Shown here one piece after another: positions 18,228 through 26,549 of a DNA stretch of 64,000 nucleotides. A program made the position numbers and the translations under genes. Each line of letters begins with the position of its first letter. Within the stretch, counting starts at the first letter, position 1. This DNA is from Edaphobacter aggregans DSM 19364. GTDB lineage: Bacteria > Acidobacteriota > Terriglobia > Terriglobales > Acidobacteriaceae. The stretch spans positions 26,846 to 90,845 of the forward strand of contig NZ_JQKI01000023.1 of NCBI RefSeq assembly GCF_000745965.1, in the 5' to 3' direction. Below the pieces are notes generated by a model. The model was not told the DNA's origin. It saw only the letters and a program-made list of their open reading frames with translations, and ran no database searches.

Positions 18228-18659
18228 ATGTCTCAAAACGACACCCTCGGCAGCATCACGCCGTCCCAGCTCGAAGACCTCCGCCAGCGTGCCCTCGCCG
18301 TAGCCGGAAACGCATACGCCCCCTACAGCCACTTCCGCGTCGGCGCCGCACTCCTCCTCGAAAACGGCAACCTCGTCACCGGCTGCAACGTCGAAAACGC
18401 CTCCTACCGCCTCACCACCTGCGCCGAGCAGGCCGCCATCGCCGCCGCCGTCGCCCTCCACGGCCCCGCCCTCCGCCTCCGCGCCGTCGTCATCGTCAAC
18501 CTCAACGACGCCGCCTCGCAGCCCTGCGGAGCCTGCCGCCAGACCATCCACGAGTTCAGCACGCCCTCCACTGAAATCTTCTTCCCCGCCGCCGACGGCT
18601 CCCTCACCCGCTCCACCATCCCAGACCTGCTCCCCTCAGCCTTCCGCCTCACAAACTGA
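18228..18659 (+). CDS. cdd: Cytidine deaminase
   Basis: Hydrolyses cytidine/deoxycytidine to uridine/deoxyuridine, for pyrimidine salvage. 143 residues, a typical homotetrameric CDA length. Signatures are YAPYSHFRVGAA, NVENASYRLTTCAEQAA (zinc Cys and catalytic Glu) and PCGACRQ (two zinc Cys). The ATG at 18228 begins 15 residues before the conserved region; an alternative upstream start at 18192 would add 12 unconserved residues. deoA follows after 29 bases, which contain a short direct repeat (caacctgcaact twice). Confidence 0.94.
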   Translation: MSQNDTLGSITPSQLEDLRQRALAVAGNAYAPYSHFRVGAALLLENGNLVTGCNVENASYRLTTCAEQAAIAAAVALHGPALRLRAVVIVNLNDAASQPCGACRQTIHEFSTPSTEIFFPAADGSLTRSTIPDLLPSAFRLTN

Positions 18660-18688
18660 CAACCTGCAACTGGCAACCTGCAACTCTT

Positions 18689-20086
18689 ATGAAACGCATC
18701 CATCCCATCGACGTCATCCTCCACAAGCGCGACGGCCTCACCCTCACCGACCAGGAGATCCGCGCCTTCATCCGCGCCATCGTCGACCGCACGCCCAAAA
18801 AGCAGCTCGTCACCGACTCCCAGATCGCCGCCTTCCTCATGGCCGTCTTCCTCCGAGGCCTCTCGCCCCGCGAACTCGCCACCCTCACCGAGGCCATGCG
18901 CTTCTCCGGCGAGGTCGCCTACACCGAAGCCCTCAACACCTTCACCATCGACAAGCACTCCACCGGCGGAGTCGGCGACAAGACCTCACTCCTCATCGCC
19001 CCCATCCTCGCCGCCGCCGGCCTCGCCCACCCCACCCCCGAAGGCGTCCCCGGCATCGTCGTTCCCATGATCAGCGGGAGAAGCCTCGGCCATACCGGCG
19101 GCACTCTCGACAAGCTCGAGACCATCCCCGGCTTCAACACCCAGCTCTCCTTCGCGGAGATGCGCGACGTGCTCAAGCAATGCGCAGCCTCCCTCATCGG
19201 CCAGACCCCCCACATCGTCCCCGCCGACCGCATCCTCTACGCCCTCCGCGACCACACCGGCACCGTCGAGTCCGCTTACCTCATCACCGCCAGCATCATG
19301 AGCAAAAAACTAGCCGAGGGTCTCAACGCCCTCGTCCTCGACGTCAAAGTCGGCTCCGGCGCCTTCATGCCCACCTACGAGAAATCCAAACTCCTCGCCG
19401 ACCTGATGGTCGAGACCGGCGAGGCCTCCGGCACTCGCACCGTCGCCCTCCTCACCTCCATGGACGAACCCCTCGGCCGTTTCTCCGGCAACTGGGTCGA
19501 GGTCTGGGAGTGCGTCGACATCATGCGCGGCACGCGCCACCCCATGTCCCGAGACCTCATCGAGCTCACCAACATCCTCTCCGGCTGGATGCTCCACCTC
19601 GCCGGCCGCGCCTGCACCCCCGAAGAAGGCGCAAAGCTCTCCGACCAGATCCTCCACTCCGGCGAAGCCTACAAAGCCTGGCTAAAAATCGTCGCCGCGC
19701 AGGGCGGAGACACCACCATCTTCGCCGACCCCGCCGCCCACCACATCCCCACCGCTACCCGCACCCTCACTGCCCCTCGCTCCGGCTTCCTCACCTCCAT
19801 GGACTGCAAACAAGTCGGCTGGGCCGTACAACGCCTCGGCGCAGGCCGAGCCAACCCAGGCGACCTCGTCAGCGCCCACGCAGGCATCGAGTCCCACGCC
19901 AAATTAGGAGACCGCATCGAAGAAGGCCAACCCCTCTTCACCCTCTTCGCCGAAGACGAAGCCCTCCTCGACGAACCGGAAAAGATGCTACGCGACACCC
20001 TCCGCATCAGAAGCAAGCCGGCTCCCCGCCCGCCCCTCATCCACGAAGTCATCACCGCAAACGAGCCCAAACCTGCAATTCGTTAG
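18689..20086 (+). CDS. deoA: Thymidine / pyrimidine-nucleoside phosphorylase
   Basis: Phosphorolyses pyrimidine (deoxy)nucleosides to base plus (deoxy)ribose-1-phosphate. 465 residues. The family signature region is TIDKHSTGGVGDKTSLLIAP, followed by MISGRSLGHTGGTLDKLE. KVGSGAFM and the C-terminal domain with LGAGR.NPGDLVS are also present. It is probably co-transcribed with cdd. With deoC 8 kb away it gives a route from deoxyribonucleosides to central metabolism. The choice between DeoA and the broader Pdp group cannot be made by eye. Confidence 0.93.
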   Translation: MKRIHPIDVILHKRDGLTLTDQEIRAFIRAIVDRTPKKQLVTDSQIAAFLMAVFLRGLSPRELATLTEAMRFSGEVAYTEALNTFTIDKHSTGGVGDKTSLLIAPILAAAGLAHPTPEGVPGIVVPMISGRSLGHTGGTLDKLETIPGFNTQLSFAEMRDVLKQCAASLIGQTPHIVPADRILYALRDHTGTVESAYLITASIMSKKLAEGLNALVLDVKVGSGAFMPTYEKSKLLADLMVETGEASGTRTVALLTSMDEPLGRFSGNWVEVWECVDIMRGTRHPMSRDLIELTNILSGWMLHLAGRACTPEEGAKLSDQILHSGEAYKAWLKIVAAQGGDTTIFADPAAHHIPTATRTLTAPRSGFLTSMDCKQVGWAVQRLGAGRANPGDLVSAHAGIESHAKLGDRIEEGQPLFTLFAEDEALLDEPEKMLRDTLRIRSKPAPRPPLIHEVITANEPKPAIR

Positions 20087-20209
20087 CTCTTCGCCTGTCA
20101 TCTCGCACTTTCCCGCTCATTGGAGATAGCCACACCTCATTACCAGCATCTCAATGGGTAACGAAAAATCCGGGAGGACCAAAACTCCGACCGGGGGAAA
20201 GGACATGCA

Positions 20210-20821
20210 ATGGCACAAGAAAGCGTAGTGCAACCCGGAGACGTAACCCAACGAGTCGGCGTCGAGGTCATCCGTGCCCGCGGCGTGGACGTAGACAAGC
20301 TCATCAAGATGCTGGTCGCCAATGCTGCGGCGGAGTTTGCCAGCACGTACTACTACTACACCATCCTGCGCATGAACCTTGCCGGCCATGAAGACTACAA
20401 GGAGATCTGCGAGGATGCCAGGCTTGAAGACCGGGCCCACTGGGAACTGATCGTTCCGCGCATCTACGAGCTTGGCGGACAACTACCCAACGACCTCAAG
20501 GAATTCCACGACCAGGCCGGCTGCAAGGCAGCCAAACTGCCGGATCCCCCCACCGCCGTGAACATCCTCACCCTGCTGCTTGAATCCGAGCGGTGCGCCA
20601 TTCGCAGCTGGAGCGCTGTCTGCGACATGACCTTCGGCAAAGACCCGCGCACCTACGATCTCGCCGCCCGCATTCTCAACGAGGAGATAGAGCATGAAGC
20701 CTGGTTCATCGAACTGCTGGCCCATGAACGCGATGGAAAGTCGGTACCTTCCGGACACTTCCGTCGCGGCGAACCCGGCGAGGCGCCGTACAGCAAGAAT
20801 CGCGGTTTCTACAATCCGTAA
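20210..20821 (+). CDS. DPS-like ferritin (thioferritin type)
   Basis: 203-residue four-helix ferritin-like protein. Metal ligands are suggested by [23 protein letters not shown] and [10 protein letters not shown] (three E-x-x-H or E clusters). The segment [14 protein letters not shown] carries a Cys pair beside the active site, the 'thioferritin' hallmark described for archaeal and bacterial DPSL proteins that use H2O2 to oxidise and store iron. The start at 20210 follows gggaaagga. A [2Fe-2S] ferredoxin gene begins 30 bases downstream, which suggests a redox partner for iron release or peroxide reduction. The ferritin-like fold is clear; the DPSL label rests on the Cys pair. Confidence 0.85.
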   Translation: MAQESVVQPGDVTQRVGVEVIRARGVDVDKLIKMLVANAAAEFASTYYYYTILRMNLAGHEDYKEICEDARLEDRAHWELIVPRIYELGGQLPNDLKEFHDQAGCKAAKLPDPPTAVNILTLLLESERCAIRSWSAVCDMTFGKDPRTYDLAARILNEEIEHEAWFIELLAHERDGKSVPSGHFRRGEPGEAPYSKNRGFYNP

Positions 20822-20851
20822 CGCGATAATCCATAACGCGCCAGAGTTCGC

Positions 20852-21193
20852 ATGACAGAAAGTCGGAGCTTCCGGGTTCTCATCGAAACCCCGGACGGCC
20901 CACGCTCTTTTGACTGCCCCAAAGAGGAGCGCATCTGGGGTGCCGCTGCGGAAAACGGCGTCGTCCTGCCCGCAATCTGTCATCAGGGCCGCTGCCTGAC
21001 GTGTGCCGGACTGCTGCTCGAAGGCGTCGTCGAACACGACCATCCCGATACCTACTTTCCCGAGGACGAGGCAGCCCGCTACATCCTGATCTGTTGCGCT
21101 ATGCCACGTAGCGATGTGCGCATCCGTTCTCACCAGGAATCCGAGATGCGCAAGCATCGGATAGCGGCTGACCTGCCTGCTCCCTACGGTTGA
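20852..21193 (+). CDS. Plant-type [2Fe-2S] ferredoxin
   Basis: 113-residue cytoplasmic electron carrier. Cluster ligands are the three Cys of CHQGRCLTC (C-x4-C-x2-C) and a distal Cys in ILICCAM about 37 residues later, as in plant-type ferredoxins. A 25-residue charged tail ends LPAPYG. It sits 30 bases after the ferritin-like gene and is probably co-transcribed with it, in the way bacterioferritin pairs with Bfd, though the two ferredoxin types are unrelated. The last ten codons plus the following 24 bases are duplicated at 24038-24091. Confidence 0.9.
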   Translation: MTESRSFRVLIETPDGPRSFDCPKEERIWGAAAENGVVLPAICHQGRCLTCAGLLLEGVVEHDHPDTYFPEDEAARYILICCAMPRSDVRIRSHQESEMRKHRIAADLPAPYG

Positions 21194-21220
21194 CGTGCTG
21201 GCAGAACCTGCCGGGCACAA

Positions 21221-21248
21221 AAAAAGACCCGGAGACGATCGTCTCCGG
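21221..21248 (-). terminator. Rho-independent terminator of the secreted-protein gene
   Basis: A perfect 20-base palindrome, ccggagac-gatc-gtctccgg, lies at 21229-21248. Read on the minus strand it is followed by a run of seven T. It begins 22 bases beyond the stop of the minus-strand gene 21270-21695, and could also limit read-through from the ferredoxin gene on the plus strand. Confidence 0.85.
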
Positions 21249-21269
21249 ATCCTCTTCGCCTCAAGATAA

Positions 21270-21695
21270 CTACTTGAGGGCGATCGTGACATCGCTGCTG
21301 ACCGGACGCTGTGATACCTGCATTTGCTCCCTGGCGCGCTTTTCGGCCTTCGAGACCGAGAAGGAAAGATTCATTGCCGAGAGGTCGCTGCAAATCTGAC
21401 TCAGGAAATACTGGTCCCCATACTTATGGAAGACCAGCGCGTTGCCCTTTCCTGGATCATTGTTTTTAGCCATAGTCAGAATGTGGACGCTCTTCTCCCG
21501 GTTGGAGATGAGGAGCAGATTAGGGTTGGACGAATCGGAACCGATCGTGTAGGTTCCAGAAGGCAAAGAGTTGCCGTTGACCGTGAAGTTGAATGGGACG
21601 GTTGCCTTCATCTTGTGATCCTGGGCCCATACTCCTGCTGTGATGGAGGTAGCCGCTACGAAGAGAGCGATTGCCTTGACGATGCGTTTCATGAC
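21270..21695 (-). CDS. Small secreted protein of unknown function
   Basis: 141 residues. The N-terminus is a signal peptide (MKRIVKAIALFVAATSITAGVWAQ, cleavage probably after AWAQ-type VWAQ). The mature part is a small beta-rich domain: VPFNFTVNG, LPSGTYTI, LLISNREKSVHIL. The Met at 21695 is chosen because an ideal aaaggagaa ribosome site stands seven bases upstream; the open frame extends further but has no such site. This pattern is common among uncharacterised secreted proteins I associate with acidobacteria; its role is unknown. A strong terminator follows. Confidence 0.85.
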   Translation of the reverse strand, partial: VMKRIVKAIALFVAATSITAGVWAQDHKMKATVPFNFTVNGNSLPSGTYTIGSDSSNPNLLLISNREKSVHILTMAKNNDPGKGNALVFHKYGDQYFLSQICSDLSAMNLSFSVSKAEKRAREQMQVSQRPVSSDVTIALK

Positions 21696-22012
21696 GTTCT
21701 CCTTTCCGGAGTACCCTCTTCCAGGGTCCCTTCGGGCTCGGATCTTGCTCTTCAGGAGCTGATATGCCTCGATATAGTGCATACCTGTTGCCAAAGCTGG
21801 CCGATCTCCCGCCTCGCAACACCGCACATGTATTTGCAACGAGATACAAACGCCGCCCCGGACTCAAACCCACCCATGTCCCCGCTATGCACCAGCAGCT
21901 GGTATCCGAAGGGATACCCACCGGTATCCTTCCCATTACCTGTCGTGAAAATTAAGAACGATCTGGGATTCCTTACCAACTCGCCTACACTTTGACTCGA
22001 CCGGAGGCTCCG

Positions 22013-23860
22013 ATGAAGCCGCGGCTCCTCGTTATCTCAGGTTCCCTCCCAGGCACCGTCCGGCATCTCGTCGAAGGCCAGTTCTTCATTGGCCGTGACG
22101 AAGCAAATCAGTTGTGCCTCACCGATCCCGCCGTCTCCCGCAGGCACTGCATGCTCCAGCAACTCGACGAGCATTATGAGCTCGTCGATCTTGACAGCCG
22201 TCACGGCACCTTCGTGAATGGAGTCCCCGTACGGCGCAAGCTTATCGAACACGGTGACACAATCCGCGTTGGAAGATCCGAGCTTGTGTTTCTGTCCCAT
22301 GAAGGCGACGAGATGACTCAGGCCACCGCTATCCACAGCGATCTCCCCGCCATCTCCACCCTCAGTACCATTCGAATGGCCCCTCCAGTGCCTCCGACAT
22401 TTGGAGTTGAAGTGGGACGCATGGCGCGTGATCTGGCCGCACTGTTCAGAATCAGTAACGTTATCAATTCCATCCGTGACTCCGAACTCCTGCAGCACGA
22501 ACTTCTACGCCTGATCTTCGAGGTCATCCCCGCGGAAAAAGGCGCAGTCCTTCTCCTGACAGATCTCGATGAGGGCGAACCAGCCTCAATCTGCACCAAC
22601 AGCCGGCAACTCGGCGACAGTCGGCCAATCGAGGTTCAGCGTGAGCTGGTCCACCGCGCCATCTGGGAGCGTTCGGCTGTCTTCACCAACGCCGCTACCG
22701 AGGCAAGCCAGAACGTGCTCTGCCTTCCGCTCGTCGCCGTGGAAAAGACCATCGGCGTCATCTATCTCACATCGCCGCGCTCTTCTCCGCCGTTTCACGA
22801 AGATCACATCCATTTCCTCGACTCGGTCTCCCGCATCGCAGCCGTAACGCTCGAAAACATACTCGCGCTCGACGCGCTACGCTCCGAGAACAGCCTGCTG
22901 AAAGCCGAACTCAACCCTGCCTGCAAGCTCGTCGGCGAAAGCCGCCAGATCGGCCAGGTGGAAGAGTTCATCTCCCGTGTCGCGCAGAGCGACTCCACCG
23001 TCCTGATCCGCGGCGAGAGTGGCACCGGCAAAGAGCTCGTTGCGTGCGCCATACATCACTCCAGTCCACGCTCCGACCGCCCCTTCATCGCTATCAACTG
23101 CGCCGCAATTCCCGAAACGCTGCTCGAAAGCGAGCTCTTCGGCCATGAGAAGGGCGCATTCACAGGCGCCGTCGGCACGAGAAAGGGCAAGCTCGAAGCG
23201 GCTGAAAACGGAACCCTGTTCCTCGACGAGATAGGCGAACTTGCTCCCCCCATGCAGGCAAAGCTCCTGCGAGTCCTGCAGCAGAGGGAGTTCGAGCGCG
23301 TCGGAGGTGCTCACCCCATCCCCTTCAAGGCCCGCGTCCTCGCCGCAACCAACAAGAACCTGGAGCAAGCACTCAAGTCCGGCGACTTTCGCCAGGACCT
23401 GTACTACCGTCTCAACGTCGTCTCCGTCACCGTCCCGCCCCTGCGCGAACACCGCGAGGACATCCCTTTACTCGCCTTGTACTTCGCCGCCAAGTACGCA
23501 GAAAAGAGCAAGCGCCCGTTTAAGGGCATCTCGCAGCGGGCACGCACTTTGCTAATGGGCTATAGCTGGCCCGGTAACGTCCGCGAGCTGGAGAATGCAA
23601 TCGAGCACGCCATCGTCTTGGGACTGACCGAGGAGATACTTCCCGAAGATCTCCCCGTTGGCATACTCGAGGAGCAGTCCGCCGGCCTCGCCGGCGCGCG
23701 ATACCACGACGCGCTCAACCAGACCAAAAGAGAGCTGGTACTCAACGCACTGCGTGAAGCAAACGGAAGCTATCCCGAAGCCGCTCGATCGCTCAACATT
23801 CACCCCAAGTATTTGCATCGGTTGGCGCGCAATCTCAAGTTGAAGTCAGAGGCCGGCTGA
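22013..23860 (+). CDS. FHA-GAF sigma-54-dependent transcriptional activator
   Basis: 615 residues. An N-terminal FHA domain (about 15-95: [26 protein letters not shown]) binds phosphothreonine proteins. A GAF domain follows (about 135-290). Next is the AAA+ sigma-54 interaction domain (about 305-540) with Walker A GESGTGKE, the sigma54-contacting GAFTGA loop, Walker [10 protein letters not shown] and the arginine region. A C-terminal Fis-type HTH ([25 protein letters not shown]) completes it. The ATG at 22013 follows ggagg by six bases; a TTG seven codons upstream is less likely. It would open sigma-54 promoters in response to a Thr kinase signal. Its targets are not evident here. Confidence 0.93.
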   Translation: MKPRLLVISGSLPGTVRHLVEGQFFIGRDEANQLCLTDPAVSRRHCMLQQLDEHYELVDLDSRHGTFVNGVPVRRKLIEHGDTIRVGRSELVFLSHEGDEMTQATAIHSDLPAISTLSTIRMAPPVPPTFGVEVGRMARDLAALFRISNVINSIRDSELLQHELLRLIFEVIPAEKGAVLLLTDLDEGEPASICTNSRQLGDSRPIEVQRELVHRAIWERSAVFTNAATEASQNVLCLPLVAVEKTIGVIYLTSPRSSPPFHEDHIHFLDSVSRIAAVTLENILALDALRSENSLLKAELNPACKLVGESRQIGQVEEFISRVAQSDSTVLIRGESGTGKELVACAIHHSSPRSDRPFIAINCAAIPETLLESELFGHEKGAFTGAVGTRKGKLEAAENGTLFLDEIGELAPPMQAKLLRVLQQREFERVGGAHPIPFKARVLAATNKNLEQALKSGDFRQDLYYRLNVVSVTVPPLREHREDIPLLALYFAAKYAEKSKRPFKGISQRARTLLMGYSWPGNVRELENAIEHAIVLGLTEEILPEDLPVGILEEQSAGLAGARYHDALNQTKRELVLNALREANGSYPEAARSLNIHPKYLHRLARNLKLKSEAG

Positions 23861-23929
23861 AAAACACGCAGCTCATCCATGATGATCATCACCACAAGCA
23901 GTCAGTCACATCTGACGCCGGAGATCCCT

Positions 23930-24067
23930 ATGGTTCATCCAACCGGCAAAGAAAAATCAGAAAAGGACAAGATGCTTGCCGGCGAGCTCTACAACGCCCA
24001 GGACCCAGTTCTCGTCGCCGACCGCCTCCACTCCGCTGCGGCTGGCCTGCCTGCTCCATACGGTTGA
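23930..24067 (+). pseudogene. Mosaic relic: start of maa joined to end of the ferredoxin gene
   Basis: A 45-codon ORF. Its first part (SEKDKMLAGELYNAQDP) copies the N-terminus of maltose O-acetyltransferase (25058-25615). Its last codons (GLPAPYG, stop) copy the ferredoxin C-terminus (20852-21193). At DNA level 23953-24037 matches 25072-25156 with about nine differences in 85 bases. 24038-24091 matches 21164-21217 with five differences in 54, continuing 24 bases past the stop. The divergence shows the join is not recent. It is unlikely to encode a functional enzyme. Confidence 0.82.
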
Positions 24068-24091
24068 CATGCTGACGGAACCTGCCGGGCA
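23953..24091. repeat. Two abutting duplicated segments (from maa and ferredoxin genes)
   Basis: The left segment (23953-24037) is a diverged direct copy of the 5' part of maa. The right segment (24038-24091) is a diverged direct copy of the ferredoxin 3' end and its flank. They meet within two bases of each other. Both source genes are on the same strand as the copies. Confidence 0.85.
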
Positions 24092-24268
24092 GCCCACCGC
24101 TCACCGCAGGCGCTCATAAGCGATCCCTGTCCACACACCATCGTTGCTACCGGTGCATGCACTTCACCGGACGGGGCTGGGGCCAGGCCACCGGCCAGTT
24201 AACCCTCGCCCAGCCAGCCGACATATCCGTGACCGTGCAATAGAACATCTCTTATGCGCCTTCCTCTA
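24092..24268. other. Intergenic stretch, no gene supported
   Basis: Lies between the mosaic relic and the 3' end of the NlpC/P60-like gene. Short plus-strand frames exist (one ends GQLTLAQPADISVTVQ) that could be the tail of a lost gene, but I see no recognisable domain and no start signal. Confidence 0.4.
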
Positions 24269-24991
24269 CTACAGAGCTACCCCAAGAGCACTCGCAGTAA
24301 GCTCCCCCACCTCCCCGTCACCCACCAGCCCATTCGACAACTGAAACGCAACCACAGCCGCCTGCGTATGTGGACCGAACTCGCCATCAATCGCACCCGG
24401 ATTAAACCCGGCAGCCTTCAGCGCCTGCTGAATCCTCCGCACAACCGGCCCCGTCATCATCGGCGTCATCAGCCGGTACACCACCGTCGAAGGCTCCGTC
24501 ACCGGTACCACCGCTCGTTGCGTGTATTTGATCCCCGGCACCAGCACTCCCATATCCCACCTCCGCCCCGCCAGCCTCGAAGAAATCACGCCATCCGCAG
24601 ACGAGTGCGCCTCGATCGTCCCGCCCGTCCCGTCTGAAAACACAACGTGCCCTATCGCCCCCGGCTGCGGCACGCGCAGAACCGCCGCGCCCGGAGTCCT
24701 CGCCGCCGCATCCAGCGAGATCACCTCACCCAGCGTCCTCGCATCGCGATCGCAGAATCCCGTATAAGCATCCGCCGTCGCCGGGTCCCCAAAGTCTCGA
24801 TTACACCCATACAGAATCCCCGACGTCTGAAACACCACCCACGAAAAAAACTCAGCGCAATCCCAGGGCCCCTTCCAATTCCCGTTATCCTTGGGAGCAA
24901 GAGCTCCCAGCACATATCGTTCGCCGACGTGCTTCCGAGCCAGAGTGACCAGTGCGCTACCGGTCGCACCACCATTCGTTCGAGGGGCCAT
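24269..24991 (-). CDS. NlpC/P60-like cell-wall hydrolase with peptidoglycan-binding domain
   Basis: 240 residues. The N-terminal part resembles an NlpC/P60 or CHAP-type amidase: catalytic Cys in GPWDCAEFFSW, His in AIGHVVFSDG, and a downstream polar residue in TIEAHSS. The C-terminal part is a PG_binding_1 domain (VRRIQQALKAAGFNPGAIDGEFG, TQAAVVAFQ). No signal peptide is seen, so it may be phage- or effector-like or exported by another route. An aaggaggaa ribosome site stands five bases before the ATG. It lies between the mosaic relic and maa, in an area that has been rearranged. Confidence 0.78.
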   Translation of the reverse strand: MAPRTNGGATGSALVTLARKHVGERYVLGALAPKDNGNWKGPWDCAEFFSWVVFQTSGILYGCNRDFGDPATADAYTGFCDRDARTLGEVISLDAAARTPGAAVLRVPQPGAIGHVVFSDGTGGTIEAHSSADGVISSRLAGRRWDMGVLVPGIKYTQRAVVPVTEPSTVVYRLMTPMMTGPVVRRIQQALKAAGFNPGAIDGEFGPHTQAAVVAFQLSNGLVGDGEVGELTASALGVAL

Positions 24992-25057
24992 TGACTTCCT
25001 CCTTGTTAGCTCTTTGAGCTAGGCATCCAATCTACTCCCCAACTTCCGGAACCCCAC

Positions 25058-25615
25058 ATGCCGCTTCCTTTAAAATCCGAAAAAGACAAGATGCTCGCCG
25101 GCGAGCTCTACAACGCCCAGGACCCCACCCTCGTCGCCGACCGCCTCCGCTCCGCCTCCCTCATCCACAAATACAACTCCACCCCGCACCACCCCGCCAC
25201 CCACTTCATCCAGCTTGAAGAGCTCCTCGCCTCCGTCGGCCCCCGCACCGTCGTCCGCCCGCCCTTCTACGTCGACTACGGCTACAACATCACCCTCGGC
25301 GCCGATGTCTTCCTCAACTTCAACTGCGTCCTGCTCGACGTCACTCCCATCACCATCGGCGACCGCACCCAGATCGGCCCCTTCACCCAGATCTACGCCG
25401 CCGACCACCCCCGCGACCACGCCACCCGCCGCGCCCACCTCGAAAACGGCCGCCCCGTCCACATCGGCGCCAACGTCTGGATCGGCGGCGGAGCCATCAT
25501 CCTCCCCGGAGTCACCATCGGTGACGACGCCATCATCGGAGCCGGCGCCATCGTCACCCGCGACGTCCCCGCCGGAGCCACCGCAGTCGGCAACCCCGCC
25601 CGCATACGTCCCTGA
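25058..25615 (+). CDS. maa: Maltose/galactoside O-acetyltransferase (left-handed beta-helix)
   Basis: Transfers acetyl from acetyl-CoA to sugar hydroxyls. 185 residues, the normal Maa/LacA length. The N-terminal Mac domain (KSEKDKMLAGELYNAQDP) is followed by hexapeptide repeats: YGYNITLGADVFLNFNCVLLD, then ITIGDRTQIGP, and the catalytic His in YAADHP. The C-terminus is VWIGGGAIILPGVTIGDDAIIGAGAIVTRDVPAG. Its stop codon abuts the stop of the convergent ridA-like gene without overlap. A diverged copy of its first 30 codons lies 1.1 kb upstream. Confidence 0.93.
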   Translation: MPLPLKSEKDKMLAGELYNAQDPTLVADRLRSASLIHKYNSTPHHPATHFIQLEELLASVGPRTVVRPPFYVDYGYNITLGADVFLNFNCVLLDVTPITIGDRTQIGPFTQIYAADHPRDHATRRAHLENGRPVHIGANVWIGGGAIILPGVTIGDDAIIGAGAIVTRDVPAGATAVGNPARIRP

Positions 25616-26086
25616 TTACGGCAGCACCGCTACCGCCTCTACCTCAATCATCGCGTCCTCGCGAAACAAAGCCTGCACCCCGGCCAGCGTACTCGCCGGA
25701 GGGTGCGCCTTATCGATAAACCCGTCCCGCACCTCCCGTAACGCAACCACCCTGTCATGGTTCAACCCCACCACGTAGTAGTTCAGCTTCACGACGTCCT
25801 TCGGCGTTGCCCCTGCCGCAGCCAGCTCCGCCCGCAGGTTCGCAAACACCTGCGCCGCTTGCGCGCGAAAATCATCCTTCCCCACCATCTCACCCTTCCG
25901 GTTCACCCCAACCTGTCCGGAAAGAAACACCATCTTGCCGCCATGCACCACCACCGCGTGGCTGTACCCTGCAGGCGAGCTCATCTCATGCGAGTTCATG
26001 AACTCAACCTTCGCCTTCCCGCTTCCCGTTTGAGCGAACACCACTCCACTCATCAAGCCAACAACCAGAAACCGATCCAGTCTCAT
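25616..26086 (-). CDS. Exported RidA/YjgF-family protein
   Basis: 156 residues. RidA proteins hydrolyse reactive enamine/imine intermediates; divergent members have other roles. The fold region is recognisable: SHAVVVHGGKMVFLSGQVGVNRKGEMVGKDDFRAQAAQVFANLRAELAAAG is reduced here to its key parts, LSGQ, AQVFANL and HPPASTLAGV. The catalytic Arg of canonical RidA (in a P-x-R-x motif) is not seen in this position, where ASTLAG stands. The N-terminus is a signal peptide ending near VVFAQ, so it is probably periplasmic. ATG at 26086 is chosen over GTG two codons upstream. Confidence 0.8.
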   Translation of the reverse strand: MRLDRFLVVGLMSGVVFAQTGSGKAKVEFMNSHEMSSPAGYSHAVVVHGGKMVFLSGQVGVNRKGEMVGKDDFRAQAAQVFANLRAELAAAGATPKDVVKLNYYVVGLNHDRVVALREVRDGFIDKAHPPASTLAGVQALFREDAMIEVEAVAVLP

Positions 26087-26107
26087 ATCCACCTCGCAAC
26101 TCGAAAC

Positions 26108-26549
26108 TCAACTGCAAGCGTTATAAGGAACCAGCATCGTTAGACGCACCGGCACTGACTCAACTGGAGGTGGCATGAACTCACCATAAGTCCATCGCAA
26201 GGGCCTCGCCGGGGCGTATTCGTGCAGGTAGCATGCGAACCGGAGAATGCCCGTCCCTTGCACACATTCCATCTGCCGCTGAATTACGCTCTCTCCATCC
26301 GCTGAAAGGAGTGCTTCGTCATACGCAACCATCATGCGTTGAGGATCGCCGCTCAAATCATGCTGACCAAAATCTGAAAGAGTAAATCTCTCATCGATGC
26401 CTTTCGACCTCAGCTTCGATGAGCACAAGTTTATTGAAGTGGTCGCGCGTGGATTCATCATCTCCAGTGACATCCCACTGCTCCTGATACGTTTCGGCAG
26501 AGATCTCTGGCCGGTACACTCCGAGGATTCGGATCTTTGGCTCACTCAT
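26108..26549 (-). pseudogene. Unknown protein, single-base frameshift
   Basis: The stop codon of the LLM oxidoreductase overlaps an ATG at 26549 (ATGA). Reading from there gives MSEPKIRILGVYRPEIS... to HFNKLVLIEAEVE, then a premature stop. Removing one base in the aaagg run near 26402 restores the frame into GIDERFTLSDFGQ and on to a stop at 26108, about 147 residues in all. The translational coupling and conservation-like amino acid use in both halves support one original gene. No domain is recognised. It may be a homopolymer sequencing error rather than decay. Confidence 0.68.

Noticed and set aside
20117..20482. Minus-strand ORF overlapping the start of the ferritin-like gene
   Set aside because: Shadow frame; the ferritin start has a good ribosome site and conserved sequence.
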